41,873 bases of DNA from Acetobacteraceae bacterium (GCA_022842185.1 JALHQB010000046.1:1-41873); one strand, 5' to 3'; positions 25,261 through 39,206 are shown, counted from the stretch's first letter. The notes: generated from the sequence alone by a model not told the origin. Numbers and translations are program-made.

Positions 25261-26400
25261 ATGACCGGACTACGCTTCGACCTTCGAGACCCGCCGCCGG
25301 GCGCCGCCGCCTTGCGCGCGGAAGTCCGCGCCTTCATCGCCGAGCACGAACACGGCTGGGCGCCCGAAGTGCGCGCGCGGTCCTGGATGGGCTTCGACCG
25401 CGACTTCACCCGCGCAGTCGGCGCCAGGGGCTGGATCGGCATGTGCTGGCCGACAGAATACGGCGGCGCGGAACGCAGTTTCCTCGACCGCAACATCGTG
25501 CTGGAGGAAATGCTGGCGGCCGGTGCGCCGGTTGGCGCGCATTGGATCGGGGACCGGCAATCCGGCCCGCTGATCCTGCGGCTGGGCACCGAGGCGCAGC
25601 GCCAGAAATTCCTGCCCAAGATCACCACCGGCGACTACGCCTTCTGCATCGGCTTGTCGGAACCCGATTCCGGGTCGGACCTTGCCTCGCTGCGCACGCG
25701 GGCGGATCGGGTCGATGGCGGTTGGGTCCTGAATGGGCGGAAGATCTGGACCACCTTCGGGCATTTGTGTGACTGGATGATCGCGCTGGTCCGCACATCC
25801 CCCGCGCCCGAGGGCGGATCGCGCCACCAGGGCCTGTCGCAGGTGCTGGTCGATCTGAAGGCACCGGGCGTGACCATCCGCCCGATCCACGACCTGGTGG
25901 GTGAGAAGGGCTTCAACGAAATCACCTTCGACGACGTGCAACTGCCCGAGGATGCGCTGGTCGGGCAGGAAGGCGCGGGCTGGGCGCAGGCCACCTCGGA
26001 ACTCGCCTTCGAACGGTCGGGGCCGGATCGCTACATGTCGTCCCATCCGCTGCTGGAAGCCGGCATCGCGGCGCTGCGGGATGACCCCGCTGCCGCGACC
26101 ACGCTCGGCCGCCAGGTCGCGCGGCTGTGGACGCTGCGGTCGATGTCCACCGCCGTCGCCGGCATGTTGCAGGATGGCGCCGATCCGGTGCGACAGGCCG
26201 CGCTTGTGAAGGACCTCGGCAACGACTTCGAACAGGCACTGCCCGACCGGATGCGCGACGTGATCGACACCGATGCGATGCCCGAGGAGATGCGGCGGAT
26301 GCATGCGTATCTGACGCAGATCGTGCCGACCTTCTCGCTGCGCGGCGGCACGCGGGAGATCATGCGCGGCATCATCGCGCGCGAATTGGGGCTGCGCTGA
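25261..26400 (+). CDS. Acyl-CoA dehydrogenase, larger subunit type
   Basis: A 379-residue FAD flavoprotein that introduces the alpha-beta double bond into an acyl-CoA. Marks: GWIGMCWPTEYGG near residue 60, the FAD-binding CIGLSEPDSGSDLASLRT (about 130), VLNGRKIWTTFGH, and the C-terminal LRGGTREIMRGIIARELGLR. It overlaps the next acyl-CoA dehydrogenase by one base (TGATG). Two differing dehydrogenases side by side often form a heteromeric enzyme, as in pathways for branched, aromatic or steroid side-chain acyl-CoAs; that is the likely case here, but the substrate cannot be read. Confidence 0.93.
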   Translation: MTGLRFDLRDPPPGAAALRAEVRAFIAEHEHGWAPEVRARSWMGFDRDFTRAVGARGWIGMCWPTEYGGAERSFLDRNIVLEEMLAAGAPVGAHWIGDRQSGPLILRLGTEAQRQKFLPKITTGDYAFCIGLSEPDSGSDLASLRTRADRVDGGWVLNGRKIWTTFGHLCDWMIALVRTSPAPEGGSRHQGLSQVLVDLKAPGVTIRPIHDLVGEKGFNEITFDDVQLPEDALVGQEGAGWAQATSELAFERSGPDRYMSSHPLLEAGIAALRDDPAAATTLGRQVARLWTLRSMSTAVAGMLQDGADPVRQAALVKDLGNDFEQALPDRMRDVIDTDAMPEEMRRMHAYLTQIVPTFSLRGGTREIMRGIIARELGLR

Positions 26401-27407
26401 TGGGCACGACGATCGGGGCGGAACTCGCCGAACAGGCGACCCGGGCGCTAGATGATGCGGCGGGTGTGGCGGTGCTGCGCGCGGTCGAGGATGGCGCCTT
26501 CCCGGCCGCCGCCTGGGATGCGCTGGGCGCCCTCGGCCTGGGGGTGGCGCTGGTGCCGGAGGATCGCGGTGGCGCCGGTCTTGGCTTCCTGGACATCGTG
26601 CCGGTGCTGGAAGCGCTGGGCCGGGCCGGCGCGCCCGTGCCGCTGGCGGAATCGATCGGCGCGGGCGCCCTGCTGTCCGCCGCCGGCATTGAAGTGCCGG
26701 ACGGCGTGCTGACCTTCGCGGCCGCCGGCGCGCCCGTCCCCTGGGGCCGCCACGCCACGCATGTCGCGCTGGTCGATGGCGCGCGCGTCGCGCTGTACCC
26801 GGCCGCCGCGCTGCGCTGGACGCACGGCACCAACACGGCGCGCGAAGCCCGCGATATCCCCACGCCCGTCGCACCGATGGCGGAGGGCACGATGCCCAAT
26901 GCCTGGGGCGCGGAAGCCGCGATGCTCGTCACTGCCCTGCTGCGCTCGGCGCAGATCGCAGGTGCGATGCAGGGCGCGTTGGCCCTGGCGGTGGACCACG
27001 CCAATACCCGCAAGCAGTTCGGCCGCCCGATCGGCCGTTTCCAGGCGGTGCAGCAGCAACTCGCGGTGTTCGCGGCGGAAACCTCGGCGGTGTCGGTGGC
27101 CGCCGCCGCGGCCGCGCGCGCCGCCGACCGTCGCGGCCTGGCCGGCGCGGCCTTCGAGATCGGCTGCGCCAAGGTCACGGCCGGTGAAGCCGCGGCGAAG
27201 GGTGCCGCCATTGCGCATCAGGTCCTCGCCGCCATGGGCATCACCGAGGAACATTCGCTGCACCACCTGACCCGCCGCCTGTGGTCCTGGCGCGAGGAAG
27301 GCGGGACCGAACGCTTCTGGTCCGCCCGCCTCGGCGCGCTTGTGCAGGGCACGCCTGGCCCGCTCTGGACCTTCATCACCGACCGCGACGAGGAACCCGC
27401 CGCATGA
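26400..27407 (+). CDS. Acyl-CoA dehydrogenase, second shorter subunit
   Basis: A 335-residue member of the same superfamily with a more divergent sequence. AFPAAAWDALGALGLGVALVPEDRGGAGLGFLDIVPVLEALG marks the N-terminal domain; the middle FAD strands are shortened; ANTRKQFGRPIGRFQAVQQQLAVF is the well-kept signature of the helical C-terminal domain, ending GITEEHSLHHLTRRLWSWRE. The usual catalytic glutamate region is not obvious, which fits a partner subunit of the preceding gene. Start ATG 26400 overlaps the upstream stop; its own stop overlaps the enoyl-CoA hydratase start as ATGA. Confidence 0.9.
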   Translation: MGTTIGAELAEQATRALDDAAGVAVLRAVEDGAFPAAAWDALGALGLGVALVPEDRGGAGLGFLDIVPVLEALGRAGAPVPLAESIGAGALLSAAGIEVPDGVLTFAAAGAPVPWGRHATHVALVDGARVALYPAAALRWTHGTNTAREARDIPTPVAPMAEGTMPNAWGAEAAMLVTALLRSAQIAGAMQGALALAVDHANTRKQFGRPIGRFQAVQQQLAVFAAETSAVSVAAAAAARAADRRGLAGAAFEIGCAKVTAGEAAAKGAAIAHQVLAAMGITEEHSLHHLTRRLWSWREEGGTERFWSARLGALVQGTPGPLWTFITDRDEEPAA

Positions 27408-28207
27408 CCGACTTCCTGAAGATCGACCGCGACGGCCATGTCGTGACGCTCACGCTGAATCGCCCGGAAAAGCGCAACGCGATCTCCAACGCCGCCGAAT
27501 GCGCCGAGGTGGCCGATGCCTGCCGCGCGCTGAACCGCGACGCCGATGTGCGCGTGGTGATCGTGACCGGTGCCGGTTCCTCCTTCTGCGCCGGCGGTGA
27601 CCTGAAGGGCATGCGCGACAAGACCGGCATCACCCAGGGCGAGACCGGCGCGGAGATCCGCGAATCCTACCGCTTCGGCATCCAGATGATCCCGCTCGCG
27701 CTGTATGAGATGGACGTGCCGACCATCGCCGCCATCAACGGCCCGGCGATCGGCGCGGGGCTCGACCTCGCCTGCATGTGCGACATCCGCATCGCGTCCG
27801 AGACGGCCCGCTTCGCGGAATCATTCGTGAAGGTCGGCATCGTGCCTGGCGATGGCGGCGCGTATCTGCTGCCGAAGGTGGTGGGCATGTCGAAGGCGCT
27901 GGAAATGTCGCTGACCGGCGATGCCATCAACCCGGCCGAGGCGCTGGCCTGCGGGCTGGTGTCAAAGGTCGTGGCGCCCGACCAGCTGCTGCCGGCCGCA
28001 CGCGACATGGCCGCGCGCATCGCGGTGAACCCGCCCCAGGCGGTGCGCCTGACGAAGCGGCTGCTGCGCGAAAGCCAGCACATGCGCCTGTCCACGCTGC
28101 TGGAAATGTCCGCGGCGTATCAGGCCCTGGCCCATGGCACGCGCGACCATCGGGAAGCCGTGGATTCAATGCTGGAAAAGCGCGCGCCGTCCTTCGAAGG
28201 GCGCTGA
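27404..28207 (+). CDS. Enoyl-CoA hydratase/isomerase (crotonase) family protein
   Basis: A 267-residue crotonase-fold enzyme, probably hydrating the enoyl-CoA made by the two dehydrogenases upstream. The oxyanion-hole strands are FCAGGDLKGM (about residues 62-71) and NGPAIGAGLDLACMCD (about 109-124). FAESFVKVGIVPGDGG carries the acidic catalytic region, with Asp in PGDGG where classic hydratases have Glu nearby, a pattern common in members of uncertain substrate. It overlaps the upstream gene by four bases and is the last gene of the three-gene operon, convergent with the AsmA-like gene 67 bp away. Confidence 0.93.
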   Translation: MTDFLKIDRDGHVVTLTLNRPEKRNAISNAAECAEVADACRALNRDADVRVVIVTGAGSSFCAGGDLKGMRDKTGITQGETGAEIRESYRFGIQMIPLALYEMDVPTIAAINGPAIGAGLDLACMCDIRIASETARFAESFVKVGIVPGDGGAYLLPKVVGMSKALEMSLTGDAINPAEALACGLVSKVVAPDQLLPAARDMAARIAVNPPQAVRLTKRLLRESQHMRLSTLLEMSAAYQALAHGTRDHREAVDSMLEKRAPSFEGR

Positions 28208-28274
28208 ACGCAGCCTCGCCCCTGGGTCCTGCCGCGCCGGGCTGCAAACCCGTCCTGGAACCCTGATCAGCGGG

Positions 28275-31117
28275 TCACTGCGCCGCACGCCACCGCGCCC
28301 AATCCGCGATCTCCGGCTGGCGTCGCGGCGTCGCCGCCGGCCCGGTCACGCGCAGCGCCACGGCCGGCGCCTCGGCCGGCGGCGGCTGCACCAGGAAGCG
28401 CAGGTCAAGCGTGCCGCGGCGAAGATCTGCGCTGCCCTCGATGGCGCCCGAAACCCCGCCCTCGCCCGCCAGACGCACGCCGTCCAACGTCACGACACCC
28501 GCGGCCGCGCGCCAGCCGCCTTCCAGCCGTTCCAAGCCGGTGGCGCCGCCTTCCAGCCCGGCGCGCATGGCGGCTTCGGCCTGGATGGCGTCCTCATGCG
28601 CCGCGGCGGCCACCACGTCGCGCAGCGCCACCCCGCCCAGCACGCCATCGATCAGCGCGAAGCGGCCATCGCCCGACAGGCTGCCCAGCAGCGCCGCAGG
28701 GGCGTGGCCACTGGCGGTGAAGCGCCCCTGCGCCTCGATCCGGCCCGAGGCGAGATCGATCGGCAGCCCGAAGAGCGGCGAGGTCAGCGTCGCCCCCGTC
28801 AGGCCGAGGGAGCCGGACAGCACTGGCGGCGCCGCCGCGGCATCCAGCCCCAGCGTCCCTTCCAGCGCCCCGCCGCCGAGCCGCGCGCGCAATTCCTCCA
28901 GCGCCAGCCGCCCGCCCTCGAGCTTCAGCTTGGACGCCACCTCGGCCAGCAGGGGCAGGTCCGGCGCCACCACCTCCGCGGCCTCGACCGCCAGCTCCGC
29001 ATCGATCGCGCCGAGCAACCCGAAGCCGAGCGGGTTTTCATCCCGCAGCGACAGGCCCGGCAGTGGCAGGCGTTCGGCCGCCACCCGCCCAGTCAGGCGG
29101 GGCCGCGCGCCATCCAGCGCCAAGGCCAGTTGTCCGCGCGCGCGCAACCCGCCCGCGACCAATTCCAGGCTCTCGGCGGTAACGCCCGCACGCGTGCCGG
29201 ACAGGTTCGTGATCAGGGAGAACGACCCATCCCCCAGCCAACCCGGCCGCTGGCGGGCGCCGAGCAGCACCGCCAGCCGCGGCGCGCCGGGATGCCGCAG
29301 CGTCAACGTCGCCGTGGCCCGTTCATGCGGGAGATTGGCCGTGGTCTGGCCTTCGAAGCGCAGTTCGCCGACCTCGCCTTCGGCCGCCAGGACCAGAGCA
29401 TCGGTGGGCCCGGCGCCGGTGACGCGCAGGCGCAGCGGCTGCGCGGTGAAGTCCTCCGTCAGCGTGACGAAGGGCGCGGCCATGGCGGCCAGCCCCGCCG
29501 CATTCGGACCGACGACGTCCAGCACCAGGTCGCCGAAACGCGGTGCGGCCCCGGTCGCCAGGCTGCCCGCCAGCGTCACATCCGCCCCGCCGATCTGCGC
29601 CGAGGCGCGCCGCAGCCCGATCCGCCCGCTCTCCAGGACCGCATCCAGGGCGGCGCGCCCGGCGGTGACGCCGCCCCAGGCAACCGCCTCGGCCGCCAGG
29701 CGCAGATTGGCGTCGATGCCGAAGCCGCCGCGCAGCAGCGCTGTCCATTCGGCCGGGGGCGGCAGAAGCCCATCCAGCACCAGCCGGTCGAAACTCAGCC
29801 CCAGTCCCAGCGCCGGCCGCGTGCCGAAGCGATACACGCCCGCACCGCTGACGCGCCCGCCATCCAGCGTCGCGGCCAGTTCCGGCACGCTGAGCTGCGT
29901 GGCTTCCAGCACCAGCCGGGCACGCCCATCAAAGGCGCGCAGCCGGGACGGGTCGAACCGGTCCACCGGCAGGCCGAAGGCGCCGGCGGTCGCGCGCAGG
30001 CTGGCCCCGCTGAAGCGCAAAGCCAGTTCCAGCCGCCCCCCCGCGGTCGCACCCGAAGCCTCGATCTCGGCCTCGCCGGGCAGCAGGGCGGCGATGTCGG
30101 TCAGGGTGATGCGCTCACCCTCGCGGAAGATGCCGCCACGCAGCCGCCGGATGGTCTGGCCACGGAAGGACGCCGCTTCGGCGGAAAGATCCAGCCCGAC
30201 CGGCAAAGGCGGCGCCTGCGCGCCCCGCGTCGCGACGATCCAGGCGTCGAGGTCGATCCGCGCCAGCGCCAGCGCGATGTCGAGCCGCGGTTCGGGCCGG
30301 AAGCGGAAGGTCGCCGCACCGCGCCCCGTCACGCCGCCCAGATCGATGACAAGGTCGTCGGCGGCGGCGACTTCGGCCGTCACGCTGACTCGGCCAGTGG
30401 CGCGGAACGGTCCTGGGGGCGCTGCCATCAGCAAAGCGAGATCGCTGCCGGAGGCCTCGATGCGGCCCTCGAAACCGCCCTCGGCGACCAGTGCGCCGCG
30501 CGCGGTCACATTCGCCCCACGTGCGGCGACCGAAAGGTCCAGCGTGGCGACGCCATCGAAGCCGGGTCGGCCGAGCACCGCCTCGAACCGCGCGACGGCG
30601 CCGCGCCAGGTGAAGCGTCCTTCTGCGCGGACGGCGTCGAGCGGACCGGGAGCGGCGAGGCGTGCCGAGACACCGTCCAGCACAGCGCCGCCGACCTCGA
30701 TGCGGCTATCCTCGATGCGGGCATCGAAGCCGGTCAGCCAGGGCGGCGGGCGCAGCGCGCCGATCGAATCCGGGGGCCAGGGCAGGCGGATCTCCGCCCC
30801 CACCAGCACCAGGTCGCGCGGTTCCAGCCGGCCCGACAATAGCGGGAACAGACCCAGGCGCAGCCGCAGCACGCGGGCGGTGACGCCAAGTCCACCGCCT
30901 TCCTCCTCGCCGACGCGCACATCGTCGGCCTCCAGCATGGGCTGCGGCAACAAGGTGACGCGCAGCGGGCCCTGCACCGACACCGGCCGGCCAAGCCGCC
31001 CGGTCGCGATCGCGGCCACCCTGTCGCGCTGCGCTTCCCAATCCAGCAGACGTGGTCCGAACCACGCGGCGGCGACCAGCGCGACGGGCAGCAGCGACAG
31101 GAGGACGAAGCGTTTCC

Positions 31118-31121
<4 letters not shown>
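28275..31121 (-). CDS. AsmA-family inner-membrane/periplasmic protein
   Basis: A 948-residue protein with one N-terminal membrane helix ([20 protein letters not shown], residues 2-21) and a long periplasmic beta-rich body. [46 protein letters not shown] is the typical AsmA opening, and the C-terminal part ([22 protein letters not shown], then the 'GEG' repeats) is the AsmA_2 domain. AsmA-like proteins are thought to act as bridges for phospholipid transport to the outer membrane. The GTG start at 31121 overlaps the stop of the oxoprolinase gene as GTGA. The unusual neighbour does not hint at a shared function. Confidence 0.88.
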
Positions 31122-34753
<3,632 letters not shown>

Positions 34754-34883
34754 GACACCATCCCCTTGCGCCCGCCACCCCGGGGCCGCACCGCGGGCCA
34801 CGGCCGCGCGACGGCCGATACCGGCAATAGAGACGCCCCGGCGATGCGGCAAGGCGGCGCGATCGGCGCTCGGCCCGCACTGT

Positions 34884-34969
34884 CTGGAGCGGCTTCGCCC
34901 TTCCAGCGCATTGTTTCGTCGCATGCTCCGGTCCGCCAAGTGTTTCCACTTGGCCTGAAAATGCTCTAG
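34884..34969. repeat. TAGAGC-bounded palindromic intergenic element, copy 3
   Basis: CTGGAGCGGCTTCGCCCTTCCAG forms one imperfect hairpin at 34,884-34,906, and GCCAAGTG-TTTC-CACTTGGC forms a perfect 8-bp hairpin at 34,935-34,954. The right edge reads ATGCTCTAG. The layout and edge match the other two elements, but the internal sequence differs. It lies between the divergent oxoprolinase and djlA-like genes, ending 13 bp before the latter's ATG. Confidence 0.65.
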
Positions 34970-34982
34970 CACCTTCGGCACG

Positions 34983-35750
34983 ATGAGCTTCCTGGGCAAG
35001 ATTCTGGGCAGCATGGCGGGTTTCGCCATGGGTGGCCCCTTCGGCGCGATGATGGGCGCGGCACTCGGCCATGCGGCCGACAGCGGTGCGATTCCCGGCG
35101 CGGGGCGCATTCCGCCCAATGCGGCCGAGATGGTGCACATGCTGGGGGGGAAGGAGAATTTGTTCTCCTTCGCCGTGGTGGTGCTGTCGGCCAAGCTCGC
35201 CAAGGTGGACGGCCCCGTGAAGCGGGCCGAGATCGAAACCTTCCGCCAGATGTTCCGCGTGCCGGATGCAGGCCTGCGCGACGTCGGCCGGCTGTTCGAC
35301 CAGGCACGCGAGAGCGCGGAGGGTTGGGAGCCCTTCGCCGAGAAGCTCGGCGAGGCCTTCGCCGACAACAAGGCGATGCTGGAGGATGTGCTGGCGGCGC
35401 TGGTGCGCATCGCCCGAGCCGATGGGCCGGTGCAACGTTCCGAGGGCGACATGCTGCGCGGCATCCATGCCAAGTTCGGACTGGATGCCGCCGCCTGGCA
35501 ACGCGCCAAGGGGGGCGCGCCGCGCGGCGTCGGCGTGCAGCAGATGGAGGACCCGTACCCGGTGCTCGGGCTGACGCGCGAAGCCAGCGACGAGCAGGTC
35601 CGCACCGCCTGGAAGCAGTTGATGCGGGAGAACCACCCCGACAGCCTGGCATCGCGCGGGGTGCCGGAGGAATTCGCCAAGCGCGCGACCGCCAAGGTGG
35701 CCGGCATCAATGCCGCATGGGACCGCATCAAGCGGGAGCGCGGGCTCTGA
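34983..35750 (+). CDS. DjlA-like membrane-associated co-chaperone (TerB-like plus J domain)
   Basis: A 255-residue protein: a glycine-rich N-terminal hydrophobic segment ([21 protein letters not shown], about residues 9-30), a TerB-like helical domain (about 55-165, with DGPVKRAE and [10 protein letters not shown] acidic repeats), and a C-terminal J domain with HPD at 218-220. DjlA-type proteins anchor at the inner membrane and stimulate DnaK. The ATG at 34983 is only 13 bp after a palindromic repeat, so its promoter and binding site lie in or next to the repeat. The amidase frame probably starts inside its 3' end. Confidence 0.9.
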   Translation: MSFLGKILGSMAGFAMGGPFGAMMGAALGHAADSGAIPGAGRIPPNAAEMVHMLGGKENLFSFAVVVLSAKLAKVDGPVKRAEIETFRQMFRVPDAGLRDVGRLFDQARESAEGWEPFAEKLGEAFADNKAMLEDVLAALVRIARADGPVQRSEGDMLRGIHAKFGLDAAAWQRAKGGAPRGVGVQQMEDPYPVLGLTREASDEQVRTAWKQLMRENHPDSLASRGVPEEFAKRATAKVAGINAAWDRIKRERGL

Positions 35751-36436
35751 CCCTGCGCGTCATCGAGGCCCCAAGCCCCAACCATGACGACCGCCCGCCT
35801 TCCATGTCGGTCGACATGCTGGTGCTGCACTACACCGGCATGCGCACCGGCGCCGAGGCGATCGACCGCTTGCGCGACCCGGCCGCCCGCGTCTCCTCCC
35901 ATTATGTCGTCGAGGAAGACGGCCGCATCTTCCGGCTGGTGCCCGAACACCGCCGCGCCGCCCATGCAGGCGTGTCCCATTGGCGGGGACACAGCGCGCT
36001 GAACGCCCGATCGATTGGCATCGAGATCGTCAATCCGGGGCATGAATGGGGGTATCGCGACTTCCCCGCCCTGCAGATGGCGGCGGTCTGCGACCTGTGC
36101 CTGGACATCCTGTCCCGCCATCCGATCCCGCCGCGCAACGTGATCGGCCACAGCGACATCGCCCCGGACCGCAAGGATGATCCGGGCGAGTTGTTCGACT
36201 GGCAGGGCCTCGCGGCCAATGGTGTCGGGCTTTGGCCGGGGGCCGATCCGCCGCAGCCCGAGGCGGAAGCGGCGTTGCCCGGATTGCTCGGTGCGATCGG
36301 GTATCGGCTGGACCTGCCGCTGTCCATGCTGATCACGGCCTTCCAGCGCCATTGGCTGCCCGGTCGTGCCGATGGCATCGCCGATGCCGCGACGCGGGCA
36401 CGGGTGGCGGCGGTCGCCGCGGCCTGCGCCGAATGA
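35717..36436 (+). CDS. AmpD-like N-acetylmuramoyl-L-alanine amidase
   Basis: A zinc amidase (amidase_2 fold) that cuts the bond between muramic acid and the stem peptide. Zinc ligands: His in LVLHYTG, then [14 protein letters not shown] near the end of the domain, with the second His and the Asp. Length 239 residues from ATG 35717, which overlaps the djlA-like gene by 34 bases. The family-typical opening [14 protein letters not shown] lies before the next ATG (35804), so that later start would lose conserved residues; a CTG at 35747 is another choice. The C-terminal 60 residues resemble a peptidoglycan-binding domain. It overlaps the next gene as ATGA. Cytoplasmic recycling seems likelier than export, since no leader is seen. 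Confidence 0.88.
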   Translation: MGPHQAGARALTLRVIEAPSPNHDDRPPSMSVDMLVLHYTGMRTGAEAIDRLRDPAARVSSHYVVEEDGRIFRLVPEHRRAAHAGVSHWRGHSALNARSIGIEIVNPGHEWGYRDFPALQMAAVCDLCLDILSRHPIPPRNVIGHSDIAPDRKDDPGELFDWQGLAANGVGLWPGADPPQPEAEAALPGLLGAIGYRLDLPLSMLITAFQRHWLPGRADGIADAATRARVAAVAAACAE

Positions 36437-37008
36437 TGCAGCACGCGGCGCGGTTGGGCGACGCGGCGGGGCTCGCCCGCTTCATCGCCGGTCGGCCGAC
36501 CATGATGGCGCGCCTGCACACCGTTGCCGCGCATGGCCCGCATGGTGCGTGGATCGGCGCCGGCTTCCTGCGCAATGCGGTCTGGGATGCGCTGACCGGC
36601 CAGGACCCGGATGCGACGCCGCCGGCCGACATCGATGTCGTGTTCTTCGATGAAGCGGACAGCACCGCAGCCCGCGATGCGGCGGCCGAAGCGCGGCTGG
36701 CCAAGGCCGCACCCGGGCTGCCCTGGTCGGTGGCAAACCAGGCGCGGATGCATGCGCGAAACGGTCATCCGCCCTACCGGGACCTGACCGATGCCCTGGC
36801 CCATTGGCCGGAGACGGCGACCGCGATCGCCGCGCGGATCGGCCGGGAGGGGGTCGAGATCCTGGCCCCGCATGGGTTGGCCGACCTGCTGGCCATGGTG
36901 GCGCGGCCAACGCCAGCCCATCGCGCGAGGCCGGCGGCGATGCTGTCGCGCATCGCCGCGAAGCGCTGGATGGCGCGCTGGCCGGGGCTGGAGGTGGTGA
37001 CGCGGTAG
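36433..37008 (+). CDS. Nucleotidyltransferase-family protein (DUF925/NTP_transf_6 type)
   Basis: A 191-residue protein with [17 protein letters not shown] followed by [10 protein letters not shown], the glycine helix and D-x-D pair of the nucleotidyltransferase fold. The C-terminal helical portion includes [19 protein letters not shown], typical of the family. Its acceptor is unknown. It overlaps the amidase stop as ATGA and ends the djlA-amidase-NTase operon; a strong hairpin follows eight bases after the stop. Confidence 0.88.
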   Translation: MMQHAARLGDAAGLARFIAGRPTMMARLHTVAAHGPHGAWIGAGFLRNAVWDALTGQDPDATPPADIDVVFFDEADSTAARDAAAEARLAKAAPGLPWSVANQARMHARNGHPPYRDLTDALAHWPETATAIAARIGREGVEILAPHGLADLLAMVARPTPAHRARPAAMLSRIAAKRWMARWPGLEVVTR

Positions 37009-37015
37009 GGGGGGT

Positions 37016-37047
37016 CAGCGGCCGCTGTTGGCGGCCGCTGGTCGTGT
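37016..37047 (+). terminator. Terminator of the djlA-like operon
   Basis: CAGCGGCCGC and GCGGCCGCTG are perfect 10-bp arms around TGTTG, followed by GTCGTGTTTCCC. The stem is very stable; the T run is short. Confidence 0.6.
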
Positions 37048-37191
37048 TTCCCTGCCTCAGGCGCCGGCAGATTCACGCGCCTGCGCGGCTTGCAGGGGCG
37101 CTGGCGCCGGCGTCATGTCGGGACGCTGTCACGCCATGCGCTCCCCGATGCGGTCATCGGGGCGAATGGTCTGCGCTGCCGCCGCTTGGTC

Positions 37192-37443
37192 TTACTCTTT
37201 CCACCATGGCAGCACGGGCCGCCCGGTGTCGCGCCCGTGCCGCACCGCCCGTTCGGCGTCGCTGCGATGGATGCCGATGTCGCGCAGCATGCGGTCATCC
37301 ATCTCGCCGAGCCGCGCGCGCGCCTGTCGGCGCTCCATCGCGACCGCCACCGTGAACCAAAGGCGTGCGAACGGCCCCGGCGTGACGGCCGAAACCCGGT
37401 GCCCTGCGGTCCGGAAGGGGTTGGCGATGCGTTCGACGGACAT
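37192..37443 (-). CDS. DUF1127 small protein (83 aa)
   Basis: The C-terminal half RRQARARLGEMDDRMLRDIGIHRSDAERAVRHG is the DUF1127 motif, an arginine-rich helix pair. Small proteins of this type in alphaproteobacteria have been tied to RNA turnover and phosphate or stress responses. The N-terminal half is unremarkable. The ATG at 37443 is used; a longer frame from 37527 runs into the divergent promoter region. A LysR regulator diverges 114 bp away and may control it. About 180 bp on its downstream side, up to the terminator hairpin, hold nothing recognised. Confidence 0.85.
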   Translation of the reverse strand: MSVERIANPFRTAGHRVSAVTPGPFARLWFTVAVAMERRQARARLGEMDDRMLRDIGIHRSDAERAVRHGRDTGRPVLPWWKE

Positions 37444-37557
37444 TGGTCTGCTCCTGCGGCGCGGGTTGCTGGTGCGCCGTGACGGAAGCATTGCGCTCGA
37501 GGCATGGCTTGCGGAAGCGTCTCGCATTCACGCCAGAGGTGAGGAATACTCACGCCT

Positions 37558-38463
37558 ATGCGCCCCACCCGCCTGCCCAGCATGGAACAGCTTCGCGCGC
37601 TTGATGCCGCGCTGCGCGCCGGCAGCTTCGGTCGTGGTGGCGCCGCACTCGGGCTGACCCATGGCGCCGTCAGCCGGCACATCGCGGCGCTGGAGGCGAT
37701 GCTCGGCGCGCCATTGTTCCTGCGATCGCCGCGCGGCGTGGAACCGACAGCGCTGGCCCGGCGCTACCATGCCGATGTCGCGCCGCTGCTGGCCGGGATC
37801 GAGGCCGCGACCCAGCGCGCCGCATCGCGCGGCCGCCGGCGCGCCCAGGATGGCGCGGGGGAAGTCCGGGTCGGGGTGGTGCCGACCTTCGCCGCGCGTT
37901 GGCTGCTGCCCCGCCTTCCCGCATTCTCCCGCGCGTATCCGTCGATCCGCGTGGAGGTCGCCGCGACGACGGAATTGCAGGATGCGCAGCGCAACGGGCT
38001 GGACTTCCTGGTGCGCCACGGCCTGCCACCTTGGCCGGGGCTGGAGGCCGAATTGCTGATCGCCGAGACGCTGCGCCCGGTGCGGTCCCCGCACTTCAAG
38101 CTGCGCGGCACGCCCTCCCTGAAGGCCATCGCGGAGCGGCTGCCGCTGATCTTCGACGTCAACCGCGACCATTGGGCGGGCTGGCTGGCGGCGGCGGGCT
38201 GGAAGGGCGAACCGCCGACCAACGGCCTGACCTTCAGCGATTTCGGGCTGACGCTGGAAGCCGCGGCGGCAGGGCTGGGCCTGGCTTTGACGCGCGGGGA
38301 CCTGGCGGAACGGGAGATCGCATCGGGCCGGCTGGTCTATGCACATCCCTTCGCGGCACCCGGGCCGCGCGCCTTTCACCTGGCCAGGCCGATCGGGCCG
38401 TTGCGTCGGCCAGCGCAGATCTTCTGGGATTGGATGCGCGCGGAAGCGGCCGCGGCGGGGTGA
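37558..38463 (+). CDS. LysR-family transcriptional regulator, GcvA-like
   Basis: A 301-residue intact LysR protein. The winged HTH is at residues 9-65 (LRALDAALRAGSFGRGGAALGLTHGAVSRHIAALEAMLGAPLF). The effector domain begins near VRVGVVPTFAARWLLPRLPAFSRAYP and is typical of the GcvA/AmpR subgroup. Divergent from the DUF1127 gene, a usual arrangement for LysR control of the neighbour. The inducer is unknown. RNase P RNA follows on the same strand after 98 bp. Confidence 0.93.
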   Translation: MRPTRLPSMEQLRALDAALRAGSFGRGGAALGLTHGAVSRHIAALEAMLGAPLFLRSPRGVEPTALARRYHADVAPLLAGIEAATQRAASRGRRRAQDGAGEVRVGVVPTFAARWLLPRLPAFSRAYPSIRVEVAATTELQDAQRNGLDFLVRHGLPPWPGLEAELLIAETLRPVRSPHFKLRGTPSLKAIAERLPLIFDVNRDHWAGWLAAAGWKGEPPTNGLTFSDFGLTLEAAAAGLGLALTRGDLAEREIASGRLVYAHPFAAPGPRAFHLARPIGPLRRPAQIFWDWMRAEAAAAG

Positions 38464-38561
38464 CGAGCAGCCGTGCCGCGTTTGCATCTCGCGCGGCTCC
38501 GTCGCGCCTGCACCGTCGCGTGGCTTGACGCGCGCCCCTGCCGCAGCGCACAGGACGCCCG

Positions 38562-38966
38562 GCGTCAGACGGCCGGACGGCCGCTGGCTCGCGAGCGATC
38601 GCGGGCTGGAGGAAAGTCCGGGCTCCACGGGACTACGGTGCCGGTCAACGACCGGCGGGGGCGACCCCAGGGAAAGTGCCACAGAGAATAGACCGCCCGG
38701 ACGCCGCAAGGCTTCCAGGCAAGGGTGAAACGGTGGGGTAAGAGCCCACCGCGCTTCCGGCAACGGCGGCGGCACGGCAAACCCCACCGGGAGCAAGGCC
38801 GAATAGGGGTGGACGGCGAGGCGCCTTCGGGCGTCGTCGCAGGGGCGGTCCCGCCCTTCCACCCGGGTTGGCCGCGCGAAGCCCGCAGCGATGCGGGTTC
38901 CAGAGGAATGGCCGTCCACGCCCGGCAACGGGCGTGACAGAACCCGGCTTACAGGCCGTCTGACGC
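38562..38966 (+). ncRNA. rnpB: RNase P RNA, bacterial class A
   Basis: The catalytic RNA of tRNA 5' processing, about 405 nt. The 5' strand GCGTCAGACGGCC pairs with the 3' strand GGCCGTCTGACGC (helix P1). GGAGGAAAGTCCGGGCTCCA (P4 5' half and its loop) is at about 38,612, ACAGAGAATAGACCGCC lies in the middle, GGGTGAAACGGTGGGGTAAG is the conserved J region, and the 3' end has ACAGAACCCGGCTTACAGGCC. All core motifs are intact. A TTGACG box at 38,525-38,530 could be its -35; no good -10 is seen. Followed at once by a strong terminator. Confidence 0.97.
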
Positions 38967-38968
38967 TT

Positions 38969-39003
38969 CTCGCCGCCACCAGGCGGCGAGGAGTTTGTTT
39001 TTT
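38969..39003 (+). terminator. Rho-independent terminator of RNase P RNA
   Basis: CTCGCCGCC and GGCGGCGAG form a perfect 9-bp stem around ACCA, followed by GAGTTTGTTTTTT. The best terminator in the window. Confidence 0.9.
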
Positions 39004-39206
39004 ATGCCCTCAATCGGCGGGCGCCGGCCATCAGGCCGGCTTGCCTTCGCGCCGCGTGCTGGCGTGCCGGCGGTGCCTGGCGGTCTGGGCGCGGTCGCGC
39101 TGTGCGCTCCTGGGTTCGATGGACGTTGTGCGTCCCTCATTCGGCGGGCTCGGTCCATCGATCACCGCACAGGGCATGGTCCGCGCGATCGGTCTATCGT
39201 CGCGCC

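Noticed and set aside
34754..36352. Upstream extension of the oxoprolinase frame across the djlA-like and amidase genes
   Set aside because: Hydantoinase homology starts at ATG 34753 with a good binding site; the rest is antisense to two clear genes.
38550..38970. Short open frames across the RNase P RNA
   Set aside because: The segment contains the full RNase P core; the frames are chance.
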